From: Gigaspora margarita
Lineage: Eukaryota > Glomeromycota > Glomeromycetes > Diversisporales > Gigasporaceae
Direction of reading: 5' to 3'
DNA: 64,000 nt
NCBI GenBank assembly: GCA_009809945.1
Contig: WTPW01002441.1
Coordinates: forward strand, 25,465-89,464
The notes under the pieces are model-generated. The model did not search any database. It was not told the DNA's origin and worked only from the letters and a program-made list of their open reading frames with translations. Below are positions 21,469-34,504 of this stretch, piece after piece. Both the position numbers and the translations under genes were made by a program. Every line of letters begins with the position of its first letter. Position 1 is the first letter of the stretch.

Positions 21469-23388
21469 CAGGCCCAGGACATGTCCCCTTACAGGGGTTC
21501 AAAATATTGTTTATAATTAAAATTTTAAAAAAACATATGAATTTACTATATTACTTTGAGCTAAGATTCTTTTAAATCTTAAGGGAGATGGGGGTATTAT
21601 GGCGAATTAGGTATTGTGGCGAATCGTGATATCTCATGATCCTGTGATCAGAATTGAATGAAATTTATACCATTCGAATCCTCTCATCGAGAGGAATCGA
21701 ATGGTATAAATTTTATTCGATCCAGACTGCAAAGCCATGCGATATCGAAATTAATGCATTTTTTTTATATTCGTTAACATATATTAGCTTTGTGACTCAG
21801 TGGTTCAAATTGAGCGATTTTTATATCAATCGATTCCTCTCGACGAGAGGAATCGATTGGTATAAGAATCGCCCAATTCGGATCACCGGGTCATGATATA
21901 TTCATGATTAAACCGTTTCGATATATAGAATACTATAGTAAAAAGGCATTGTGGCGAATCGTTGATATCTCATGATCCCATGATCAGAATCCAATATTTT
22001 TTATATCATTAGATTCCTCTCATCGAGAAGAATTGAATGGTATAAAAATCGTTGGATTCTGACCATGGAGTCACAAAATATCAATGATTCGCCACAATAC
22101 CTCCTAATACAAAAAAATCCATTTTTTTTAACGAAACTTTAAATGTGAATATCTTTAGATTCAATGACCGGAATCGAATGATTTTGGTATCAATTGATTC
22201 GGCTTAATGAGATGAATCAAATAATACTAAAATTATTCGACTCTAGCCGATAAATTATTTGATACGACCAAAATATTGTTAACTTCGCCATAATACCACC
22301 ATCTCCCTTACTTATTAACTTTAAATTAAATTTTTCGGGTATATAGAACAAGGGGAGAAGAAAAAATTGAGCTTAAAAATTAAATTAAAATTTTGCCAAT
22401 TTTGCACAAAACAAAAATGTAACTTGGTCAAAATCAAATATTTTCCAATTTTAACACAAGAAATATATGTAAAAACATGCCCTGAACAACTTTACTTAGT
22501 CAACAGAAGTAGGTTACCTTGTAAGAAAAATGGGTTATCTATGTACTAAAGTTAAAATTTTTGGGGTTTCAATATAAAACCCCTTTTTTTGTCAAGACAA
22601 CCTGCTTTGGGCTTCGTATCGAGGTCAAAACGTGCTTTCTCGAACCTTTTACTAAGTGAAAAATGGGGTTAAAGTTCGAAAAAAATTTTTTTTTAAAAAA
22701 AATTTTTTTTTTTTTTAGAAATAAATTTTTTTTTGAACTTTAACCCCATTTTTCACTTAGTAAAAGGTTCGAGAAAGCATGTTTTGACCTTAATACGAGT
22801 AGAATTACTGGCTGAACAAGTTTACTTAGAAGCCCAAAGCAGGTTGTCTTGACAAAAAAAGGGGTTTTATATTGAAACCCCAAAAATTTTAATTTAGTAC
22901 ATAGATAACCCATTTTTCTTACAAGGTAACCTACTTCCGTCGACTAAGTAAAGTTGTTCAGGGCATGTTTTTACATATACTTTTTATGTTAAAATCGGAA
23001 AATATTTGATTTTGACCAAGTTACATTTTCGTTTTGTGCAAAATTGGCAAAATTTTAATTCAATTTTTAAGCTCAATTTTTTCTTCTCCCCTTGTTCTAT
23101 ATATCCGAAAAATTTAATTTAAAGTTAATAAGTAAGATTTAAAAGAATCTTAGCTCAAAGTTATATAGTAAATTCATATATTTTTTTGAAAATTTTAATT
23201 AGGGGAGTGACAAAAATCAGGTGATTTTTTAGGGGGGAGGGGTAAAAAAAGTTGAAATTACATATAAGAACCTGACTATATATATATTAAAGAAGAGGGA
23301 GGGGGGTAGGCCTCTGATAAAAAATAATCAGGTGATTAATGACACGGCCCTTGTAGACAACAATGAAAGGGGCATGTTCTGGGCCTGC
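21469..23388. repeat. Giant palindrome (~1.9 kb) with insertions in both arms
   Basis: Centre near 22700 in a poly-A/T stretch. Long arms pair, for example CCATTTTTCACTTAGTAAAA, CAAGACAACCTGCTTTGGGC, CTAAGATTCTTTTAAATCTT and, outermost, AGGCCCAGGACATG with CATGTTCTGGGCCT. The left arm is interrupted by the 727-bp element at 21582-22308; the right arm carries an extra ~130 bases around 23200-23350 (with AATCAGGTGATT twice) and an extra ~30 bases near 22800-22830. Small frames inside it are by-products of the repeat. Confidence 0.85.
21582..22308. mobile_element. TA-target foldback element B with four GATCCAGTGGTC-type hairpins
   Basis: Ends AGGGAGATGGGGGTATTATG and reverse complement AGGGAGATGGTGGTATTATG. 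TA lies on both sides (21580-21581 and 22309-22310). The opposite arm of the palindrome reads AAATCTTACTTATTAAC, the exact empty site with a single TA. Four internal ~110-bp hairpins lie at about 21630-21735, 21785-21895, 21970-22085 and 22150-22260. Non-coding. Confidence 0.9.
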
Positions 23389-24492
23389 TAAGTAAAAAAT
23401 GGGTTCATGAAATTTTACTTATAAGAAAGCGTTCTTATTTCAAAATAAACAAAAATATATATATTGTGAAAAATATGCTCTACAAACTATTCTAACTTAA
23501 CCTAATAAGAGGGATATTTAAAGCCTGGCACCTTACAAAATTACCTGATTTTTCTGATATTTTTGATTTTTATTAATATTAGGGTTCCTAATAAGGTAAG
23601 GTTTCGATTAAGGCGTGGATAGACTTGGTCTGAGTAACTAGGGCCAAATAGAGTTCTAAATTATGTCATGAAACTCCTCTATAAGAAAAGTGGTCTGGGA
23701 TCGCATGGAAAAACTGTATAGGCACGTGGTCGAGTGGCACGTGCCATGGGTCAGGCTAGCACATGCATAGTTCGAGTAGGCATGGGAATCAGCAGACCAT
23801 GTTGATCTGTATATATGTACCAATTTAACATGAAATCATGTAAATCGCCCATGCCTTTTGTAGCAGTTTACTAAGCCAATTGACACATGCGATGGCACAT
23901 GAATAGAACGGGTAAGTAAATATAAATTTATGGTTTATTTTCCAATAGACATTTTATTAGAAGAAGACTGGATAATAGTTTAAGCATGTACATATCTGGA
24001 AGCTAAGACAATTGCAAATGTGTAAAATCTTGCAAGGAATCTTTTTCTTTAAGATACCAGAGCAGGCTTACTTGCAAGTTTTTGAGATATTGCAACTTTA
24101 TGAAAAAAAATCATTTGTGATCCTTTGCCCTTATTTTACTCTGTGAAATGAGCCAACACGTGTCATTTTTAACACATGCAATTCTGTGTAATTTGACGTG
24201 CTATTATGTACAACGTGCATATGTGTGCCACTGAATGCATGCCATTCCATATGATGTAATATAACGTGCCACCCTATTACCATAGTATCCGTGTCATTTT
24301 TAATCGTGCCATTCCGTAAAATGCACCTATACATATCACACAGTCCATACTATTCTGTGCATATACACTGTTTTCCCATATTATACCCCGAACCACTTGT
24401 CTTAAGGGCTCTAATATGAGATCACAGGATTACGAATGCTACTATTAGGGCATCCAGAATTATGCGATGCAATAGGGTTTATTGGATTTTTA
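23389..24492. other. Stretch with no recognised gene
   Basis: 23700-23800 and 24130-24360 are less AT-rich and contain repeated CACGTGCC/GTGCCA words on both strands. The 67-codon minus-strand frame at 24131-24334 shows no family features. Confidence 0.4.
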
Positions 24493-24727
24493 CAGGGCTG
24501 TCTCCAAATTTCTGGGTCAGATGCATCGGGTCTAGTTCAGCGTTTAGTCCTAATTGTTGGCAGATTCTATAGCAAAATTATCAGTAGGCATCTTTTACTT
24601 AATGAATAGATATGATTTATTAGTAAAATTTTTTATGATCATGGGCAAAATTGATCAATTCTGATCCAGCTGACCATGATTCTGATGCTCTCGATGTATT
24701 CTAACCCAGAATTTTGGAGACCCCCTG
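24493..24727. mobile_element. CAGGG-ended MITE (family G, copy 2)
   Basis: Full-length match to 21207-21437, with ends CAGGGCTGTCTCCAAATTTC and complement, and TA on both sides. It has several base differences from copy 1, so the two are not a recent duplicate. Confidence 0.75.
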
Positions 24728-24983
24728 TATGAGATGGGTAAATTATGTAATGCGATCAAGGCCAATTTTGAGATTAGTGATTTTCTATATCGTTAGCCAG
24801 GCAGCTTCTGAAACACCTATTCACCAATTACAATCTATCCACATGATGATTATGCTTGCAAAAAATGGTAATTATGTGCTTCGCATAATCCTGAACACCT
24901 CAGCCACTATCTAATAGTGAAAAAAGTTACTATTACATGATTTTTCAGAAGCCAGCCAATTAGATAGCAAAATCAGGTGTAAC

Positions 24984-25210
24984 CAGTATTTAAACTTCAA
25001 TGTTCTCAGTGTTCTCAAAGAACCTTATACAATTTTGGGAACATAAATTATTAAAATATGTTTTCTATTTGGGAACATTCAAAAAATTCTTTTAATATTA
25101 AAAAATTTTAATTTTTCTATATAAAGAACATTAAAATTTTATTAAGAACATTAAGAAATTTAAAATGTTCTTTTTGAGAACATAAAACCAATTTTGAATT
25201 TTAAACACTA
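24984..25210. mobile_element. hAT-type MITE with AGAACAT-rich interior
   Basis: Ends CAGTATTTAAACTTCAA and complement TAGTGTTTAAAATTCAA. Flanks GGTGTAAC (24976-24983) and GGTGTAAT (25211-25218) match 7/8. The interior repeats GTTCTC/GAGAACAT words. Confidence 0.75.
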
Positions 25211-26607
25211 GGTGTAATGCAAAAATTGTGCTCTTTTTGAAAAATCATCGATAACTCAAAATTTTACTTATGAAAGCACTTACTGGGCACTTACAAAAAT
25301 TCCTCGCTAAATTTTAACTTATTCTAACTTTAACGATAAGATCTATTACTACAAATCATGCTCCCATTTGTGACAGTAACTCTTTTTACCATGGCTAGGG
25401 TATTAGTCATTATCAGTTTATAACAACAATAACAGTATACTAATTCAAGTATTTATCAGAGATTTACAAGAACTAACACTTCTACTCTAATTTTGAAGGT
25501 TATTACTCAATAAAGTTGAGCTCTATCTTATTTCTTCTCTTTGTAGAACTCTAGAACTTTCGAACTCAACTGAGTTTTTTTATTGTAAAGACAAAAAGCA
25601 TCGTATTTATAATTTTTACATTACTGCATCTCTTAGGCCATGCAAAGTTAATTTTTCATTTTGCATAACCCACTGACCCAATTTTTCCAAAAAAAATTTT
25701 TTTTATTCCTATTGTGCCAATTATTCCATTTTTGCCATTTAATTTTTTTCTCTGGTGTCACCTGATGATGACCTTTATTTTTCGTAATTACACGATAGGC
25801 CTGATAAAAAAAAGACAAAATTTTCTGATTCTATGTTATGCAAACCGAAGAATTAACTTTGCATGACCTTAGATGTGAACATGAATTAATTTAGACCACA
25901 TAAAGCTTTTTTTTTAAAAAAAAAATAAAAAAATAAAATAAAATAAAAAAAAATCTGACCTGCCAACCAGAATTTTGAAACACCAGGTTATGCAAAACGA
26001 AAAATTAACTTTGCTGGCCTTAGTGAACTCATTTGCTTATTCTAATACTCTTACTTGTTCTAACAGGTTAACCAAACTTATTCGATTTATCATCCTTTTC
26101 TAGCCTTCATACCATGTGAAACAGGTAATTTGGTTACTATTAATTTTGGCTAGATTCTATTTGAGCTGCCACTGCTAAATACACATCTGACCCATGATAT
26201 ACAGACAAATTTATTTCAAGACACAATTTGCCCTTTACAATGCATATACGGTATCATGTTGTTAAAAGTTACTTTTATGATAGACCTACAATGCATCTAA
26301 ATCAAACTACATTTTTGTTATATACTGTAGAATAAGTTTTTTACCTAAAATATTTTATCAACACTTAACAAATTTCAATAAATTTTTTTTTATTTGGATC
26401 ATTCAGATATTTAGAAATAAATAAAAAAAAATTCATCGAATTTGGTTAGGTGGTTGGTGAGATATCTTCATTCAGCATTTTACAAAAAGCTTTTAAATAT
26501 CTGTAAATTTATTATAAAAATCAAATTAGCTATACTGTATATAACCTTTTGAGAACTAAACTTGTCTCAAATATTAAATAGCAAAAAACTTGTAGACCAA
26601 TGATTCA
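25211..26607. other. Gene-free stretch with dispersed repeat fragments
   Basis: 25620-26020 contains, on opposite strands, two copies of the GCATGGCCTAAT-type unit that forms the satellite at 62620-63770, flanking a poly-A tract. 26360-26475 holds a GATATC-family hairpin (CAATAAATTTTTTT / AAAAAAATTCATCG, then GAGATATCTTCATTC). No coding frame supported. Confidence 0.5.
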
Positions 26608-26727
26608 GAATACCATATTACGTGAAATAACGATCATGGGTGTTATTTTGAAAATCGCATCTCCTAAAAATAGCATACTTGGTTTCGAAATAATGCCCAT
26701 GCACATCCCAAAATAGTGCACACCATA
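26608..26727. repeat. Short imperfect inverted repeat
   Basis: CATGGGTGTTATTTTGAAAA pairs imperfectly with the complement of GAAATAATGCCCATGCAC and neighbouring sequence, out to ATATGG at both edges. No target duplication read. Confidence 0.45.
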
Positions 26728-27176
26728 TATAGAATACTATTTAATCAAATGCATAACAAAGATGTTCAACAAATGCTTCATATTTATTCTATTTAGCTTT
26801 AATTGCTTCAAGAATAACTATCATTAAATGTTTAATTAGTGCTACCCTTATTCTAGCATGATAATAAATTGTTACAGCCATTCTTTTTGACTTAATACTG
26901 GAGTATAATTTTGATAATAAACGAATGTTTTATGCACATCCTTTTTAAAGTTAGAACTATAATGGCTTAGAGTGCTGCGTAATGATGCCAAAGAACAAAG
27001 AAAAATAAGATCATAAATCTACAGGTGATACTTTATATATGTGCAGATTTTAAAAAATAAATAATTCGCTTTTTACTATCGCAACGTAGAAGTACAAGAA
27101 TAGGTTAATTGTTCCTATATATATATATATATATTAAGGTTTAGATTTTCAGTGCCAGTACAGGATAAATAATTGG

Positions 27177-27275
27177 GTTACCTCAAAATAGCACACATGC
27201 ACGCACTCAAATAATGCGCAGGTGATCGAATCACTGCACAGATGCATGTTATTTTGCAGTAATACAGTAAAGAGA
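27177..27275. repeat. Short imperfect inverted repeat
   Basis: TTACCTCAAAATAGCACACA at the left pairs imperfectly with the complement of TGCATGTTATTTTGCAGTAA at the right. It is preceded by a (TA)n run at 27117-27136. Confidence 0.45.
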
Positions 27276-29046
27276 GTTAGCTGTATATGCAACACAAAAT
27301 AATGTATAACAAAATAACAAACCAATTTTATATAAACAAATTTTAATTAATATTAAATTAAAGTATATAGAAATAGTAAGTTATATACCAAAATTTTTCA
27401 AAAAATTTTTTTTGTTAAATCCAAAAGATGGTTATATAGATATATAAAATTAATTGAATTATATATATGCACAAAAGCTTTTGTAAATATGCAGCTATAC
27501 TAAATATATATCTAGAAATTGTTTTGTATATTTGCAAATTTTGAAACATATATATCAAAAATTTTACAAAAATATTAAATTATTAGTATACTTACAAAAT
27601 TTTAGTACAAATACTAAAATTAAAAACTCTATATTAGTTTTTTTTTGATACAACTCAATCTCAAATAATTTAACAAATTTAAATAATTTATGAATTGAGA
27701 TTTTAGCCATCAATACTTTTTAAAGATAAATCTTTGTTAACAAGCAACAACTATACTTGAATGCTTCTATCTATAACTCATAACCAAAATAATAGTTATA
27801 GTAATCTATAATGTATTGGAATGCTAAACACAATAGCTATAATGTATTTTAGTATATGAAAATAGCTAATTATAATATTATATAAATAAGAAATATAAAA
27901 TAGACAATTTTATTTTTATACTACTTAGTAATAAATTATTTAGTTTATTAAAATTTATAAATATAACCCTAATCAAACAATTAGACCATCATGCAAATAA
28001 TTAAATTTTAAATAAAAAATTAAAACCTTATATAAAAAATTAAAACTATAGTTAGTCTTTGAAAAAAAATCCAATTTCTATAATTTCAAAGCTAATAGCT
28101 CATAATACAAAGAAAATACAAAAAAAGAAATATAAAATTGAAAAATATAATAGATTGAATTTTTTGTTTATAAATTATTATTTATAACTATTTGTATAAT
28201 TAGTTGTATTTAATACTTAAGTACAGTTCAGCACATTAAATTTATTTGATAAATATAAATAAAAAATCTCTTAATTCATCATTTATATATTAATTATTTT
28301 AAATTTGAGATTAAATATTAATTTAACAATAATAAATTGCATAATATATTACTTTTGTTTCAAAAAATATGCTCCAAATTAATACATTATAACACATTAA
28401 ATTAATTAAGAGTAGAGTATACATAGATCATTTTTCATATAATCTCAATAGTAATTTTTTATTTTTAATATTTTAAAAATATTCATTAAGTTAACTGCTT
28501 TTAATTTCTAAGTAAATATTGTAAAATAGATCTTTCTAGTTCTAATAGTAATAAAATTATTAAATTAGTAAAATATTTAACAAGAAATATGTATTTAAGA
28601 TTAGGTATTATTTTTTGACATATAATAATAATATGATATAAACCAATCAAAATCACTAATTTTGTATAACAATGGCAAATTTGCATAGCTCTAGTAATAT
28701 AAGACATATACAAGCATTTTTTTAAACATTATATCTATTGAAATTTATATTATAAGCCAAAAGTAAGTTAAAAAGATCATTTTTTAAAAATTAGCTTCCA
28801 AATTTATTCTTGATAGTTACCAATCTATCAAACAATGCCCAACCTATCCAAAACACTAGAGTATTTTAACAAACAATAAAGGTACTTTTTTTTACAGCCT
28901 AGTATAGCTCTTTCATTAGTTTTGTAACAAGTACTTTATATGCTAGTTTTTCAACATCACTTAGGAGCAAATTTTTGTATAACAGTTTATTGAAAAGGCC
29001 CAAAAAAATCAGATTAGCTAATCTGTAACAAACATTAGATATAGCA
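27276..29046. other. Extremely AT-rich stretch, nothing recognised
   Basis: Long runs of A/T with no inverted repeat I can define. The 70-codon minus-strand frame at 28501-28713 is Ile/Leu/Tyr-rich as expected from composition alone. Confidence 0.4.
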
Positions 29047-29359
29047 CCATATATTCCTGAAAATAAGCTACTCTAAAAATAAGCTACCCCCTAATTTTTT
29101 TTAAAAATCTCAAAAATCATATTAGCAATTGCTACATATAAAAGTCCAAATTTTACTAAGTAAACCTCAAAAGTGCCATTAAGTTAACTTATTCAGAGCA
29201 TCAAAATATACTTATAATAAAAATGTTACGTCATTTGGACAACTTTTTATTAGTATATATTTCAATTTTTTAAAAATTTAACAATTTAAAAATAAGCTAT
29301 TCTACATTTTTTTGTGTAATATTTGGCCCAAAAAAGTAGTTATTTTTGGAAATATATAG
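29047..29359. mobile_element. TA-target MITE (family E, copy 2)
   Basis: Ends CCATATATTCCTGAAAATAA and complement CTATATATTTCCAAAAATAA. TA follows at the right (29360-29361); the left flank has CA. Internal blocks such as ACTAAGTAAAC and GGACAACTTTTTATTAGTAT match copy 1 at 13896-14220. Confidence 0.75.
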
Positions 29360-29394
29360 TATAAAAAGGTTTTATCAGTAGCATATTTAATTTT

Positions 29395-30876
29395 GAGAGT
29401 TCTATTTCCACCCCTACTTTTCTAATGCCACCCTCTAGCCCAGCTTCTGACACTTCTAACACAGTCATATATAATGTAGTATAAACAGAGATCACATGAC
29501 TTTTGGATTCTTGCTTTTTGACTAATAGTTAGGTTGTATGGAGCCAGATTATATGATTCACATAACATTAATAACCAATCAAAATTTGAATCTGAAGTAA
29601 GTTCAATTAAACTACAAAATAAGCTACCCCATGATCTACACTAGTCGCTATATAGTAAAGTTAAAATTCTACTATGTAAATCAATTATTATCACTTAAGT
29701 AAACATATTTGGGAGATCAAAATACATATACAGTAAAAGCTTTAGCAATATTGGAAAACAATTTATTATTTGACTTTTAACTTTTACGTTTGATGAAAAA
29801 ATTAAAATTTTTTAAAAAAATATATTCAATAAATGTAAAAATTAAAAGCTAAATAATAAAAAGTTCTCCAATTTGTATAAAAATTTGAAGAAGAATATAT
29901 TTTGATCTTCTGAACATATTTACTTAAGCGCTTATGATCAATTTACATAGTAAACTTTGGACTTTATTATATAGCAACTACTTGCAATTACTAACAAATC
30001 TCTTTCTGTTGAACTAGAAAGAGGTTTGTTAAAGATCGCAGGTAGTCACTATATAGTAAAGCCCAGATTTTACTATGTAATCAATTATTAGTACTTAAGT
30101 AAATATGTTCAGGAGATTAAAATGCATATTTTTTTAAATTTTTATACAAATTGGAGAACTTTTTATTATTTAGCTTTTAATTTTTACATTTGTTGAATAT
30201 ATTTTTTTAAAAAATTTTAATTTTTTTGTTGAAAGTAAAAGTTAAAACTCAAATAATAATATGTTCACCAATCTTGCTAAAAATTTTATTATACATGTAT
30301 TTTGATCTTCCAAATAAGTTTACTTAAGTGATAATAATCGATTCATATAGTTTAATTTGGAATTTACTATGTAGCAACTATTGTCAATCATGGGTAGCTT
30401 ATTTTGTAGTTTAATTTGAACATACATTGGGTTCAAATTTTGATTGGCTATTATTGTTATACAGATCAAGTAACCCAGGTTCTGTGCAATCTAACCATTA
30501 GTCAAAATACAAGAATCCAAAAGTCGTGTTCTGTTGTACCATGTTATGCATATAGATGGCAGTAAAATTCATTTTTATTTTTTTTAATTTCAACAATAAT
30601 TTCAACCAAAATTTCAAAATTTTAACATTTTTATAAATTAATTATAAACAAATACTGCATTTGATTTAGTTTAGTTTTAGTTATTTTTTATATAATTTAA
30701 ATTAATTTTTGATATTAAAAAATTAATTTTACCAATTTCACCAATTTTAATATCAAATAATTTCTACAATTTCTACAAATTAAGAAAAGTAATTTCACTG
30801 CCATCTATTGTTATACATTACTGGATTAGAAGAGTCAGAAGCTGAGCTGGGGTAGTAACAAAAGTTGAGTGGAAAT
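29395..30876. mobile_element. 1.5-kb palindromic hAT-type element with an insertion in one arm
   Basis: Left end GAGAGTTCTATTTCCACC, right end complement TAGAGTTGCTATTTCCAC; flanks TTAATTTT and TTAACTGT match 6/8. Arms pair over most of their length (for example ATCAAAATTTGAA, AAACTACAAAATAAGCTACC, AAAAGTC/GACTTTT with ATTCTTG...CAAGAAT). Repeated inner inverted segments carry TATATAGTAAAG and ACTTAAGTAAA. The right arm is interrupted at 30552-30808. Confidence 0.7.
30552..30808. mobile_element. MITE with 10-bp TSD (MULE-like)
   Basis: Ends ATAGATGGCAGTAAAATT and complement ATAGATGGCAGTGAAATT. Flanks TGTTATGCAT (30542-30551) and TGTTATACAT (30809-30818) match 9/10. The other arm of the host palindrome lacks the insert. 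9-11-bp TSDs are usual for MULE elements. The interior is T-rich/A-rich and non-coding. Confidence 0.8.
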
Positions 30877-31596
30877 AGCAACTCTATTAACTGTTAATTT
30901 TTTTGTAAAAATTGAAATAGACTATGTAAATTATATGATAAAATGATCTATGTACACTTTACACTTAATTCTTGTTCAAGCTGACTTTCAATGTCTGAAG
31001 ACACTTTTACTAATAATAATACTATTAATTTAATGATGTACTGCTTTAATTACTTCTATATATTCCTGGGGTTTAAAGTATCTAACGTTCAAATTTTAAT
31101 TATATCAAGAATAGTTTATATTCTTTTTTATTAAAAAAGAACTCTGGACATCTCTGATATATGTTTTTTTTTTAGAAAATAGATTCAATTTTGATCTAAG
31201 GTCCAAATTTAAATTTTAACAAATTGAAGTTAATTTTAAAAAGGGTTATAATTGAATATTTTGTTAAATTACTAAGATTTTATGCATGATATTTTATTTT
31301 AGCAATTTAACTACATTTTGCAAGAATTATTATAACAAGTTAAGTCATGCTATAATAATCAATCTAACAAGTTATTAATAGCTATACGGAGCAAAGTGAT
31401 AATCAATTATAATTGAAAATAAGTAAAAGTAGTTGTAGCATATAATCAGGCTTTAGTATCAATAGCAACTTGGTACTTACTCTGCATATGTATTATGATT
31501 ATTGATCATGATTGTATGTCAATAACCAAATAATTATGTAATGCAATTGCATGGAGTTATCATTAAGTGAATTAGTTAGTAATTTATATAATAATT
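30877..31596. other. AT-rich stretch, nothing recognised
   Basis: No frame, inverted repeat or RNA feature that I can support. Confidence 0.4.
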
Positions 31597-33122
31597 TTTG
31601 ACTTTTCAAAATAACCCACTGTTCAGCAATAGTTTACAAGAAATTTTACTATGCTAACTAAAAAAAAAATTACAACAAGACGTGTAGTGCATATCATAAA
31701 CTAATAGAATCTCAAGTTTTATGAAAAAGTATTAAAAATTCGTGAAGATATTAACATTTTTATAAATTCAGACGCATACGTTTTCACTTTTTTCTAAACT
31801 TCAAATTCTTCTAGAAGCACTTTCTCAAAATGAAACCTTCAAAAGGACTAAGTAAGTTGATAGAATATGTGATTGAAAGTCTTTAAGTAAAATATTATCA
31901 AAAAAGGATTAATATTGATGAAGTTATAATGAGTTTTCAATTTGTTTTCAGATTAAAGATTTTCTAAAATTTTCAATTTTGATGAAAACAGAAAAATTAC
32001 CATTAGAGGCTAGATTTTCACAAGTTCAAATAAAACAAGTTACTGCATACTAATAAGATTAATAGAGAATAGATTAAAATTTTGCTTTCTAAAATTTCAA
32101 GTTATTTAGTTAAATATTCATTCCATAATAGCTTTTTTTCATTTGGTACAACTTCTTTATAATATACCTTTTGAAAATAGAAAAAATTTCATCAAAGATA
32201 TCTCTACAAGTATTTGACCAAATTCGATAAAAATTTTTTATTTGAATTCAATATATTTGCAAAATTAAAATAAAAAAATTTTTATCGAATTTGGTCAAGA
32301 ACACATAGAGAAATATTTGATAAAAGATTTTCTATTTCCAAAAATAAATATTACATAACAAAATTGTTTATAAGAGAAATTCGAATCTAGTTGTAAAATG
32401 AAATGAAATATCTTTATCAATATTAATTCGTTTTTGATAAAATTTTAATTGAAGACTTTTGAATAAGTATTCTATCAACTTACTTAGTTACATTTTGGAG
32501 GTTTTATTTGAAAAAGTCCTTCTGGAAGCAGTTAAATTTAGGGAAAACTTGAAAACTGCATGCATCTAAATTTACAAAAATATTAATATCTTTACGAGTT
32601 TTTAACATTTTTTTATAAAAATTGAGATTCTATTGGACAATAATATGCTTTAAAGGTTTACTTAGTGCACAGTAACTTGTTTTATTTGAATTGTAAAAAT
32701 CTAGCTTGTGATATGATTTTTTTTGTTTTTATTAAAATTATAAATTTTAGAAAATCTCAAATCTGAAGCAAATTGAAAAATTTTCATAATTTTCATTAAT
32801 ATTAATTCATTTTTGATAAAATTTTAGCTGGAAGACTCTTGAATACCAATTCTATCAACTAATTTAGTCATTTTTTGGAGTTTATTTTTGAGAAAGTGCT
32901 TCCAGAAACATTTGAAGTTTAGAAGAAAACTTGTGAAAACATATAGTCTGAATATACAAAAACAGTAATATATTCATGAGTTTTCAATATTTTTTTATAA
33001 AATTTGAGATTCTATTAGTCAATGATATGCTCTACAAGTCTTGTTATAAATTTTTTTAATTAGCATAGTAAAATTTCTCGTAAATCATTGCCAAACAGTG
33101 GGTTATTTTGAAAAAGTAAAAA
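31597..33122. repeat. 1.5-kb inverted-repeat element with three copies of its arm
   Basis: Ends TTTTGACTTTTCAAAATAAC and complement TTTTTACTTTTTCAAAATAA, followed on both sides by CCCACTGTT, TTTACAAGAAATTTTACTAT and related words. The arm containing GATAAAATTTTA...ATTCTATCAACT occurs once at about 31780-31930 (one orientation) and twice at about 32400-32600 and 32790-33000 (the other). A GATATC-family hairpin lies at about 32180-32340. Confidence 0.65.
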
Positions 33123-33159
33123 AAACATATTACAAAAAAGCTGCATTGATATTGTTTAT

Positions 33160-33310
33160 AGAAACTTTCATCAAAGATATCTCTATGAGTTCTTGACAAA
33201 ATTTGATGAAAATTTTTTTATTTTAATTCTACAAATCCATAGAATTCAAATAAAAAAATTTTATTAAATTTGATAAAGTACTCATAGAGATAATATTAAT
33301 AAAAGTTTCA
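33160..33310. repeat. GATATC-family hairpin
   Basis: AGATATCTCTATGAGTTCTT, TGATGAAAATTTTTTTATTT, the tip AATCCATAGAATT, then the complementary arm ending TACTCATAGAGATAAT. Same plan as units at 11880-12770, with different arm sequence. Confidence 0.7.
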
Positions 33311-33800
33311 AAAATTAAAATATTTATGTACTATGAATAGCAAAAATCTATGGTGTAAATATCAATTCTCTATTTTTATATGCTGAACAAATTTTTTCAG
33401 AACACCTGAATCTAAGAGCACTATCTAAATATAATAATTTAGTTTTTAGCAAGTTACTATAAAAACTTAATATAATAATTGAATTTTTAACAAATTTATT
33501 TGATTTTAGAGGTAGCAAAAACTTTAAAATTTGTGCAGATTAGTTATGACCTATATGAGAGATGTTCGAGATTCTATTAAAAATAAAGTAATAAAATAAT
33601 ATATTTAATTTATTTTTGAATTGACTTGAATTTTTATAATCCTCTAAGACTCAATTAGGCAGACCAATTATTTGTAACATCAATCAACTTTTTAAAACTT
33701 GAATTTGTATATAAATCTCTTATTCTAAAAGTCTAAAGGTTAAGACCAGTATATTTGTATATATTTATACAGTTTAAATTACATCTCCTTAGCATTACTA

Positions 33801-34318
33801 AGGGGCATCCATAAATAACGTTATATTTGAAAGAGAGGTCTCCTAAAATATAATGTTTTTCTACTAGTAGAGGGGGTTAAAAAAATAATATAATTTTTTT
33901 AAAAATTTGTCTAAAACTTGATCCAGAGGTCCAAATTGGATAATTTTGGTAGCATTCGAATCATCTCGAGGAGAGGATTCGAATGGTACCAAAATCATTT
34001 GATTTGGATTACTGTACCATATTTTATTAATGAAATACTATTGGTTATTATATATAATTGCTATAAAATCACTAGTTTTTTGTGAATAACTCTTGATCCA
34101 GTGGTCCAAATGAAATGATTTTGGTACCATTGGATTCATCTTATATAGATGAATCAAATGGTACCAAATTATCCAAATTGGATCACTAGATAAAAATATA
34201 TTCAAGCTTTTGTAAAATTTTATATATAAATATATGGACTTTTAAATTTTTTTTATATAGTCTAGGGGAGTCAAAAGCTACTCTATAGGGGTATATAATG
34301 TTATTTATGGATGCCTCC
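33801..34318. mobile_element. TA-target foldback element with two GATCCAGTGGTC hairpins
   Basis: Ends AGGGGCATCCATAAATAACG and complement GGAGGCATCCATAAATAACA, with TA on both sides (33799-33800 and 34319-34320). Two internal hairpins (about 33912-34018 and 34088-34195) show TTGATCCAG(A/T)GGTCCAAAT edges and tips such as CATTCGAATCATCTC. Same internal parts as elements A and B but different ends. Confidence 0.8.
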
Positions 34319-34504
34319 TAATATTAGCATATCTTAATCAATTATATCTACTCTAATCAATTATACTATTTTCTAATATCTTTGTCTTATTAATTGATTC
34401 AAACTTTTCTTTGTCTTCTTATTCACTAACTTAAAACTCTTAGTAGTAAATATATCTATTAACTCATAAACTCTTTTAATTTTTTACTTTATAGACTTAC
34501 CATA

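Noticed and set aside
22367-22549. 60-codon frame with several Cys
   Set aside because: Lies in one arm of the giant palindrome, with no splice or family support.
24131-24334. 67-codon minus-strand frame rich in His
   Set aside because: No domain, splice or neighbour support; arises from repeated GTGCCA words.
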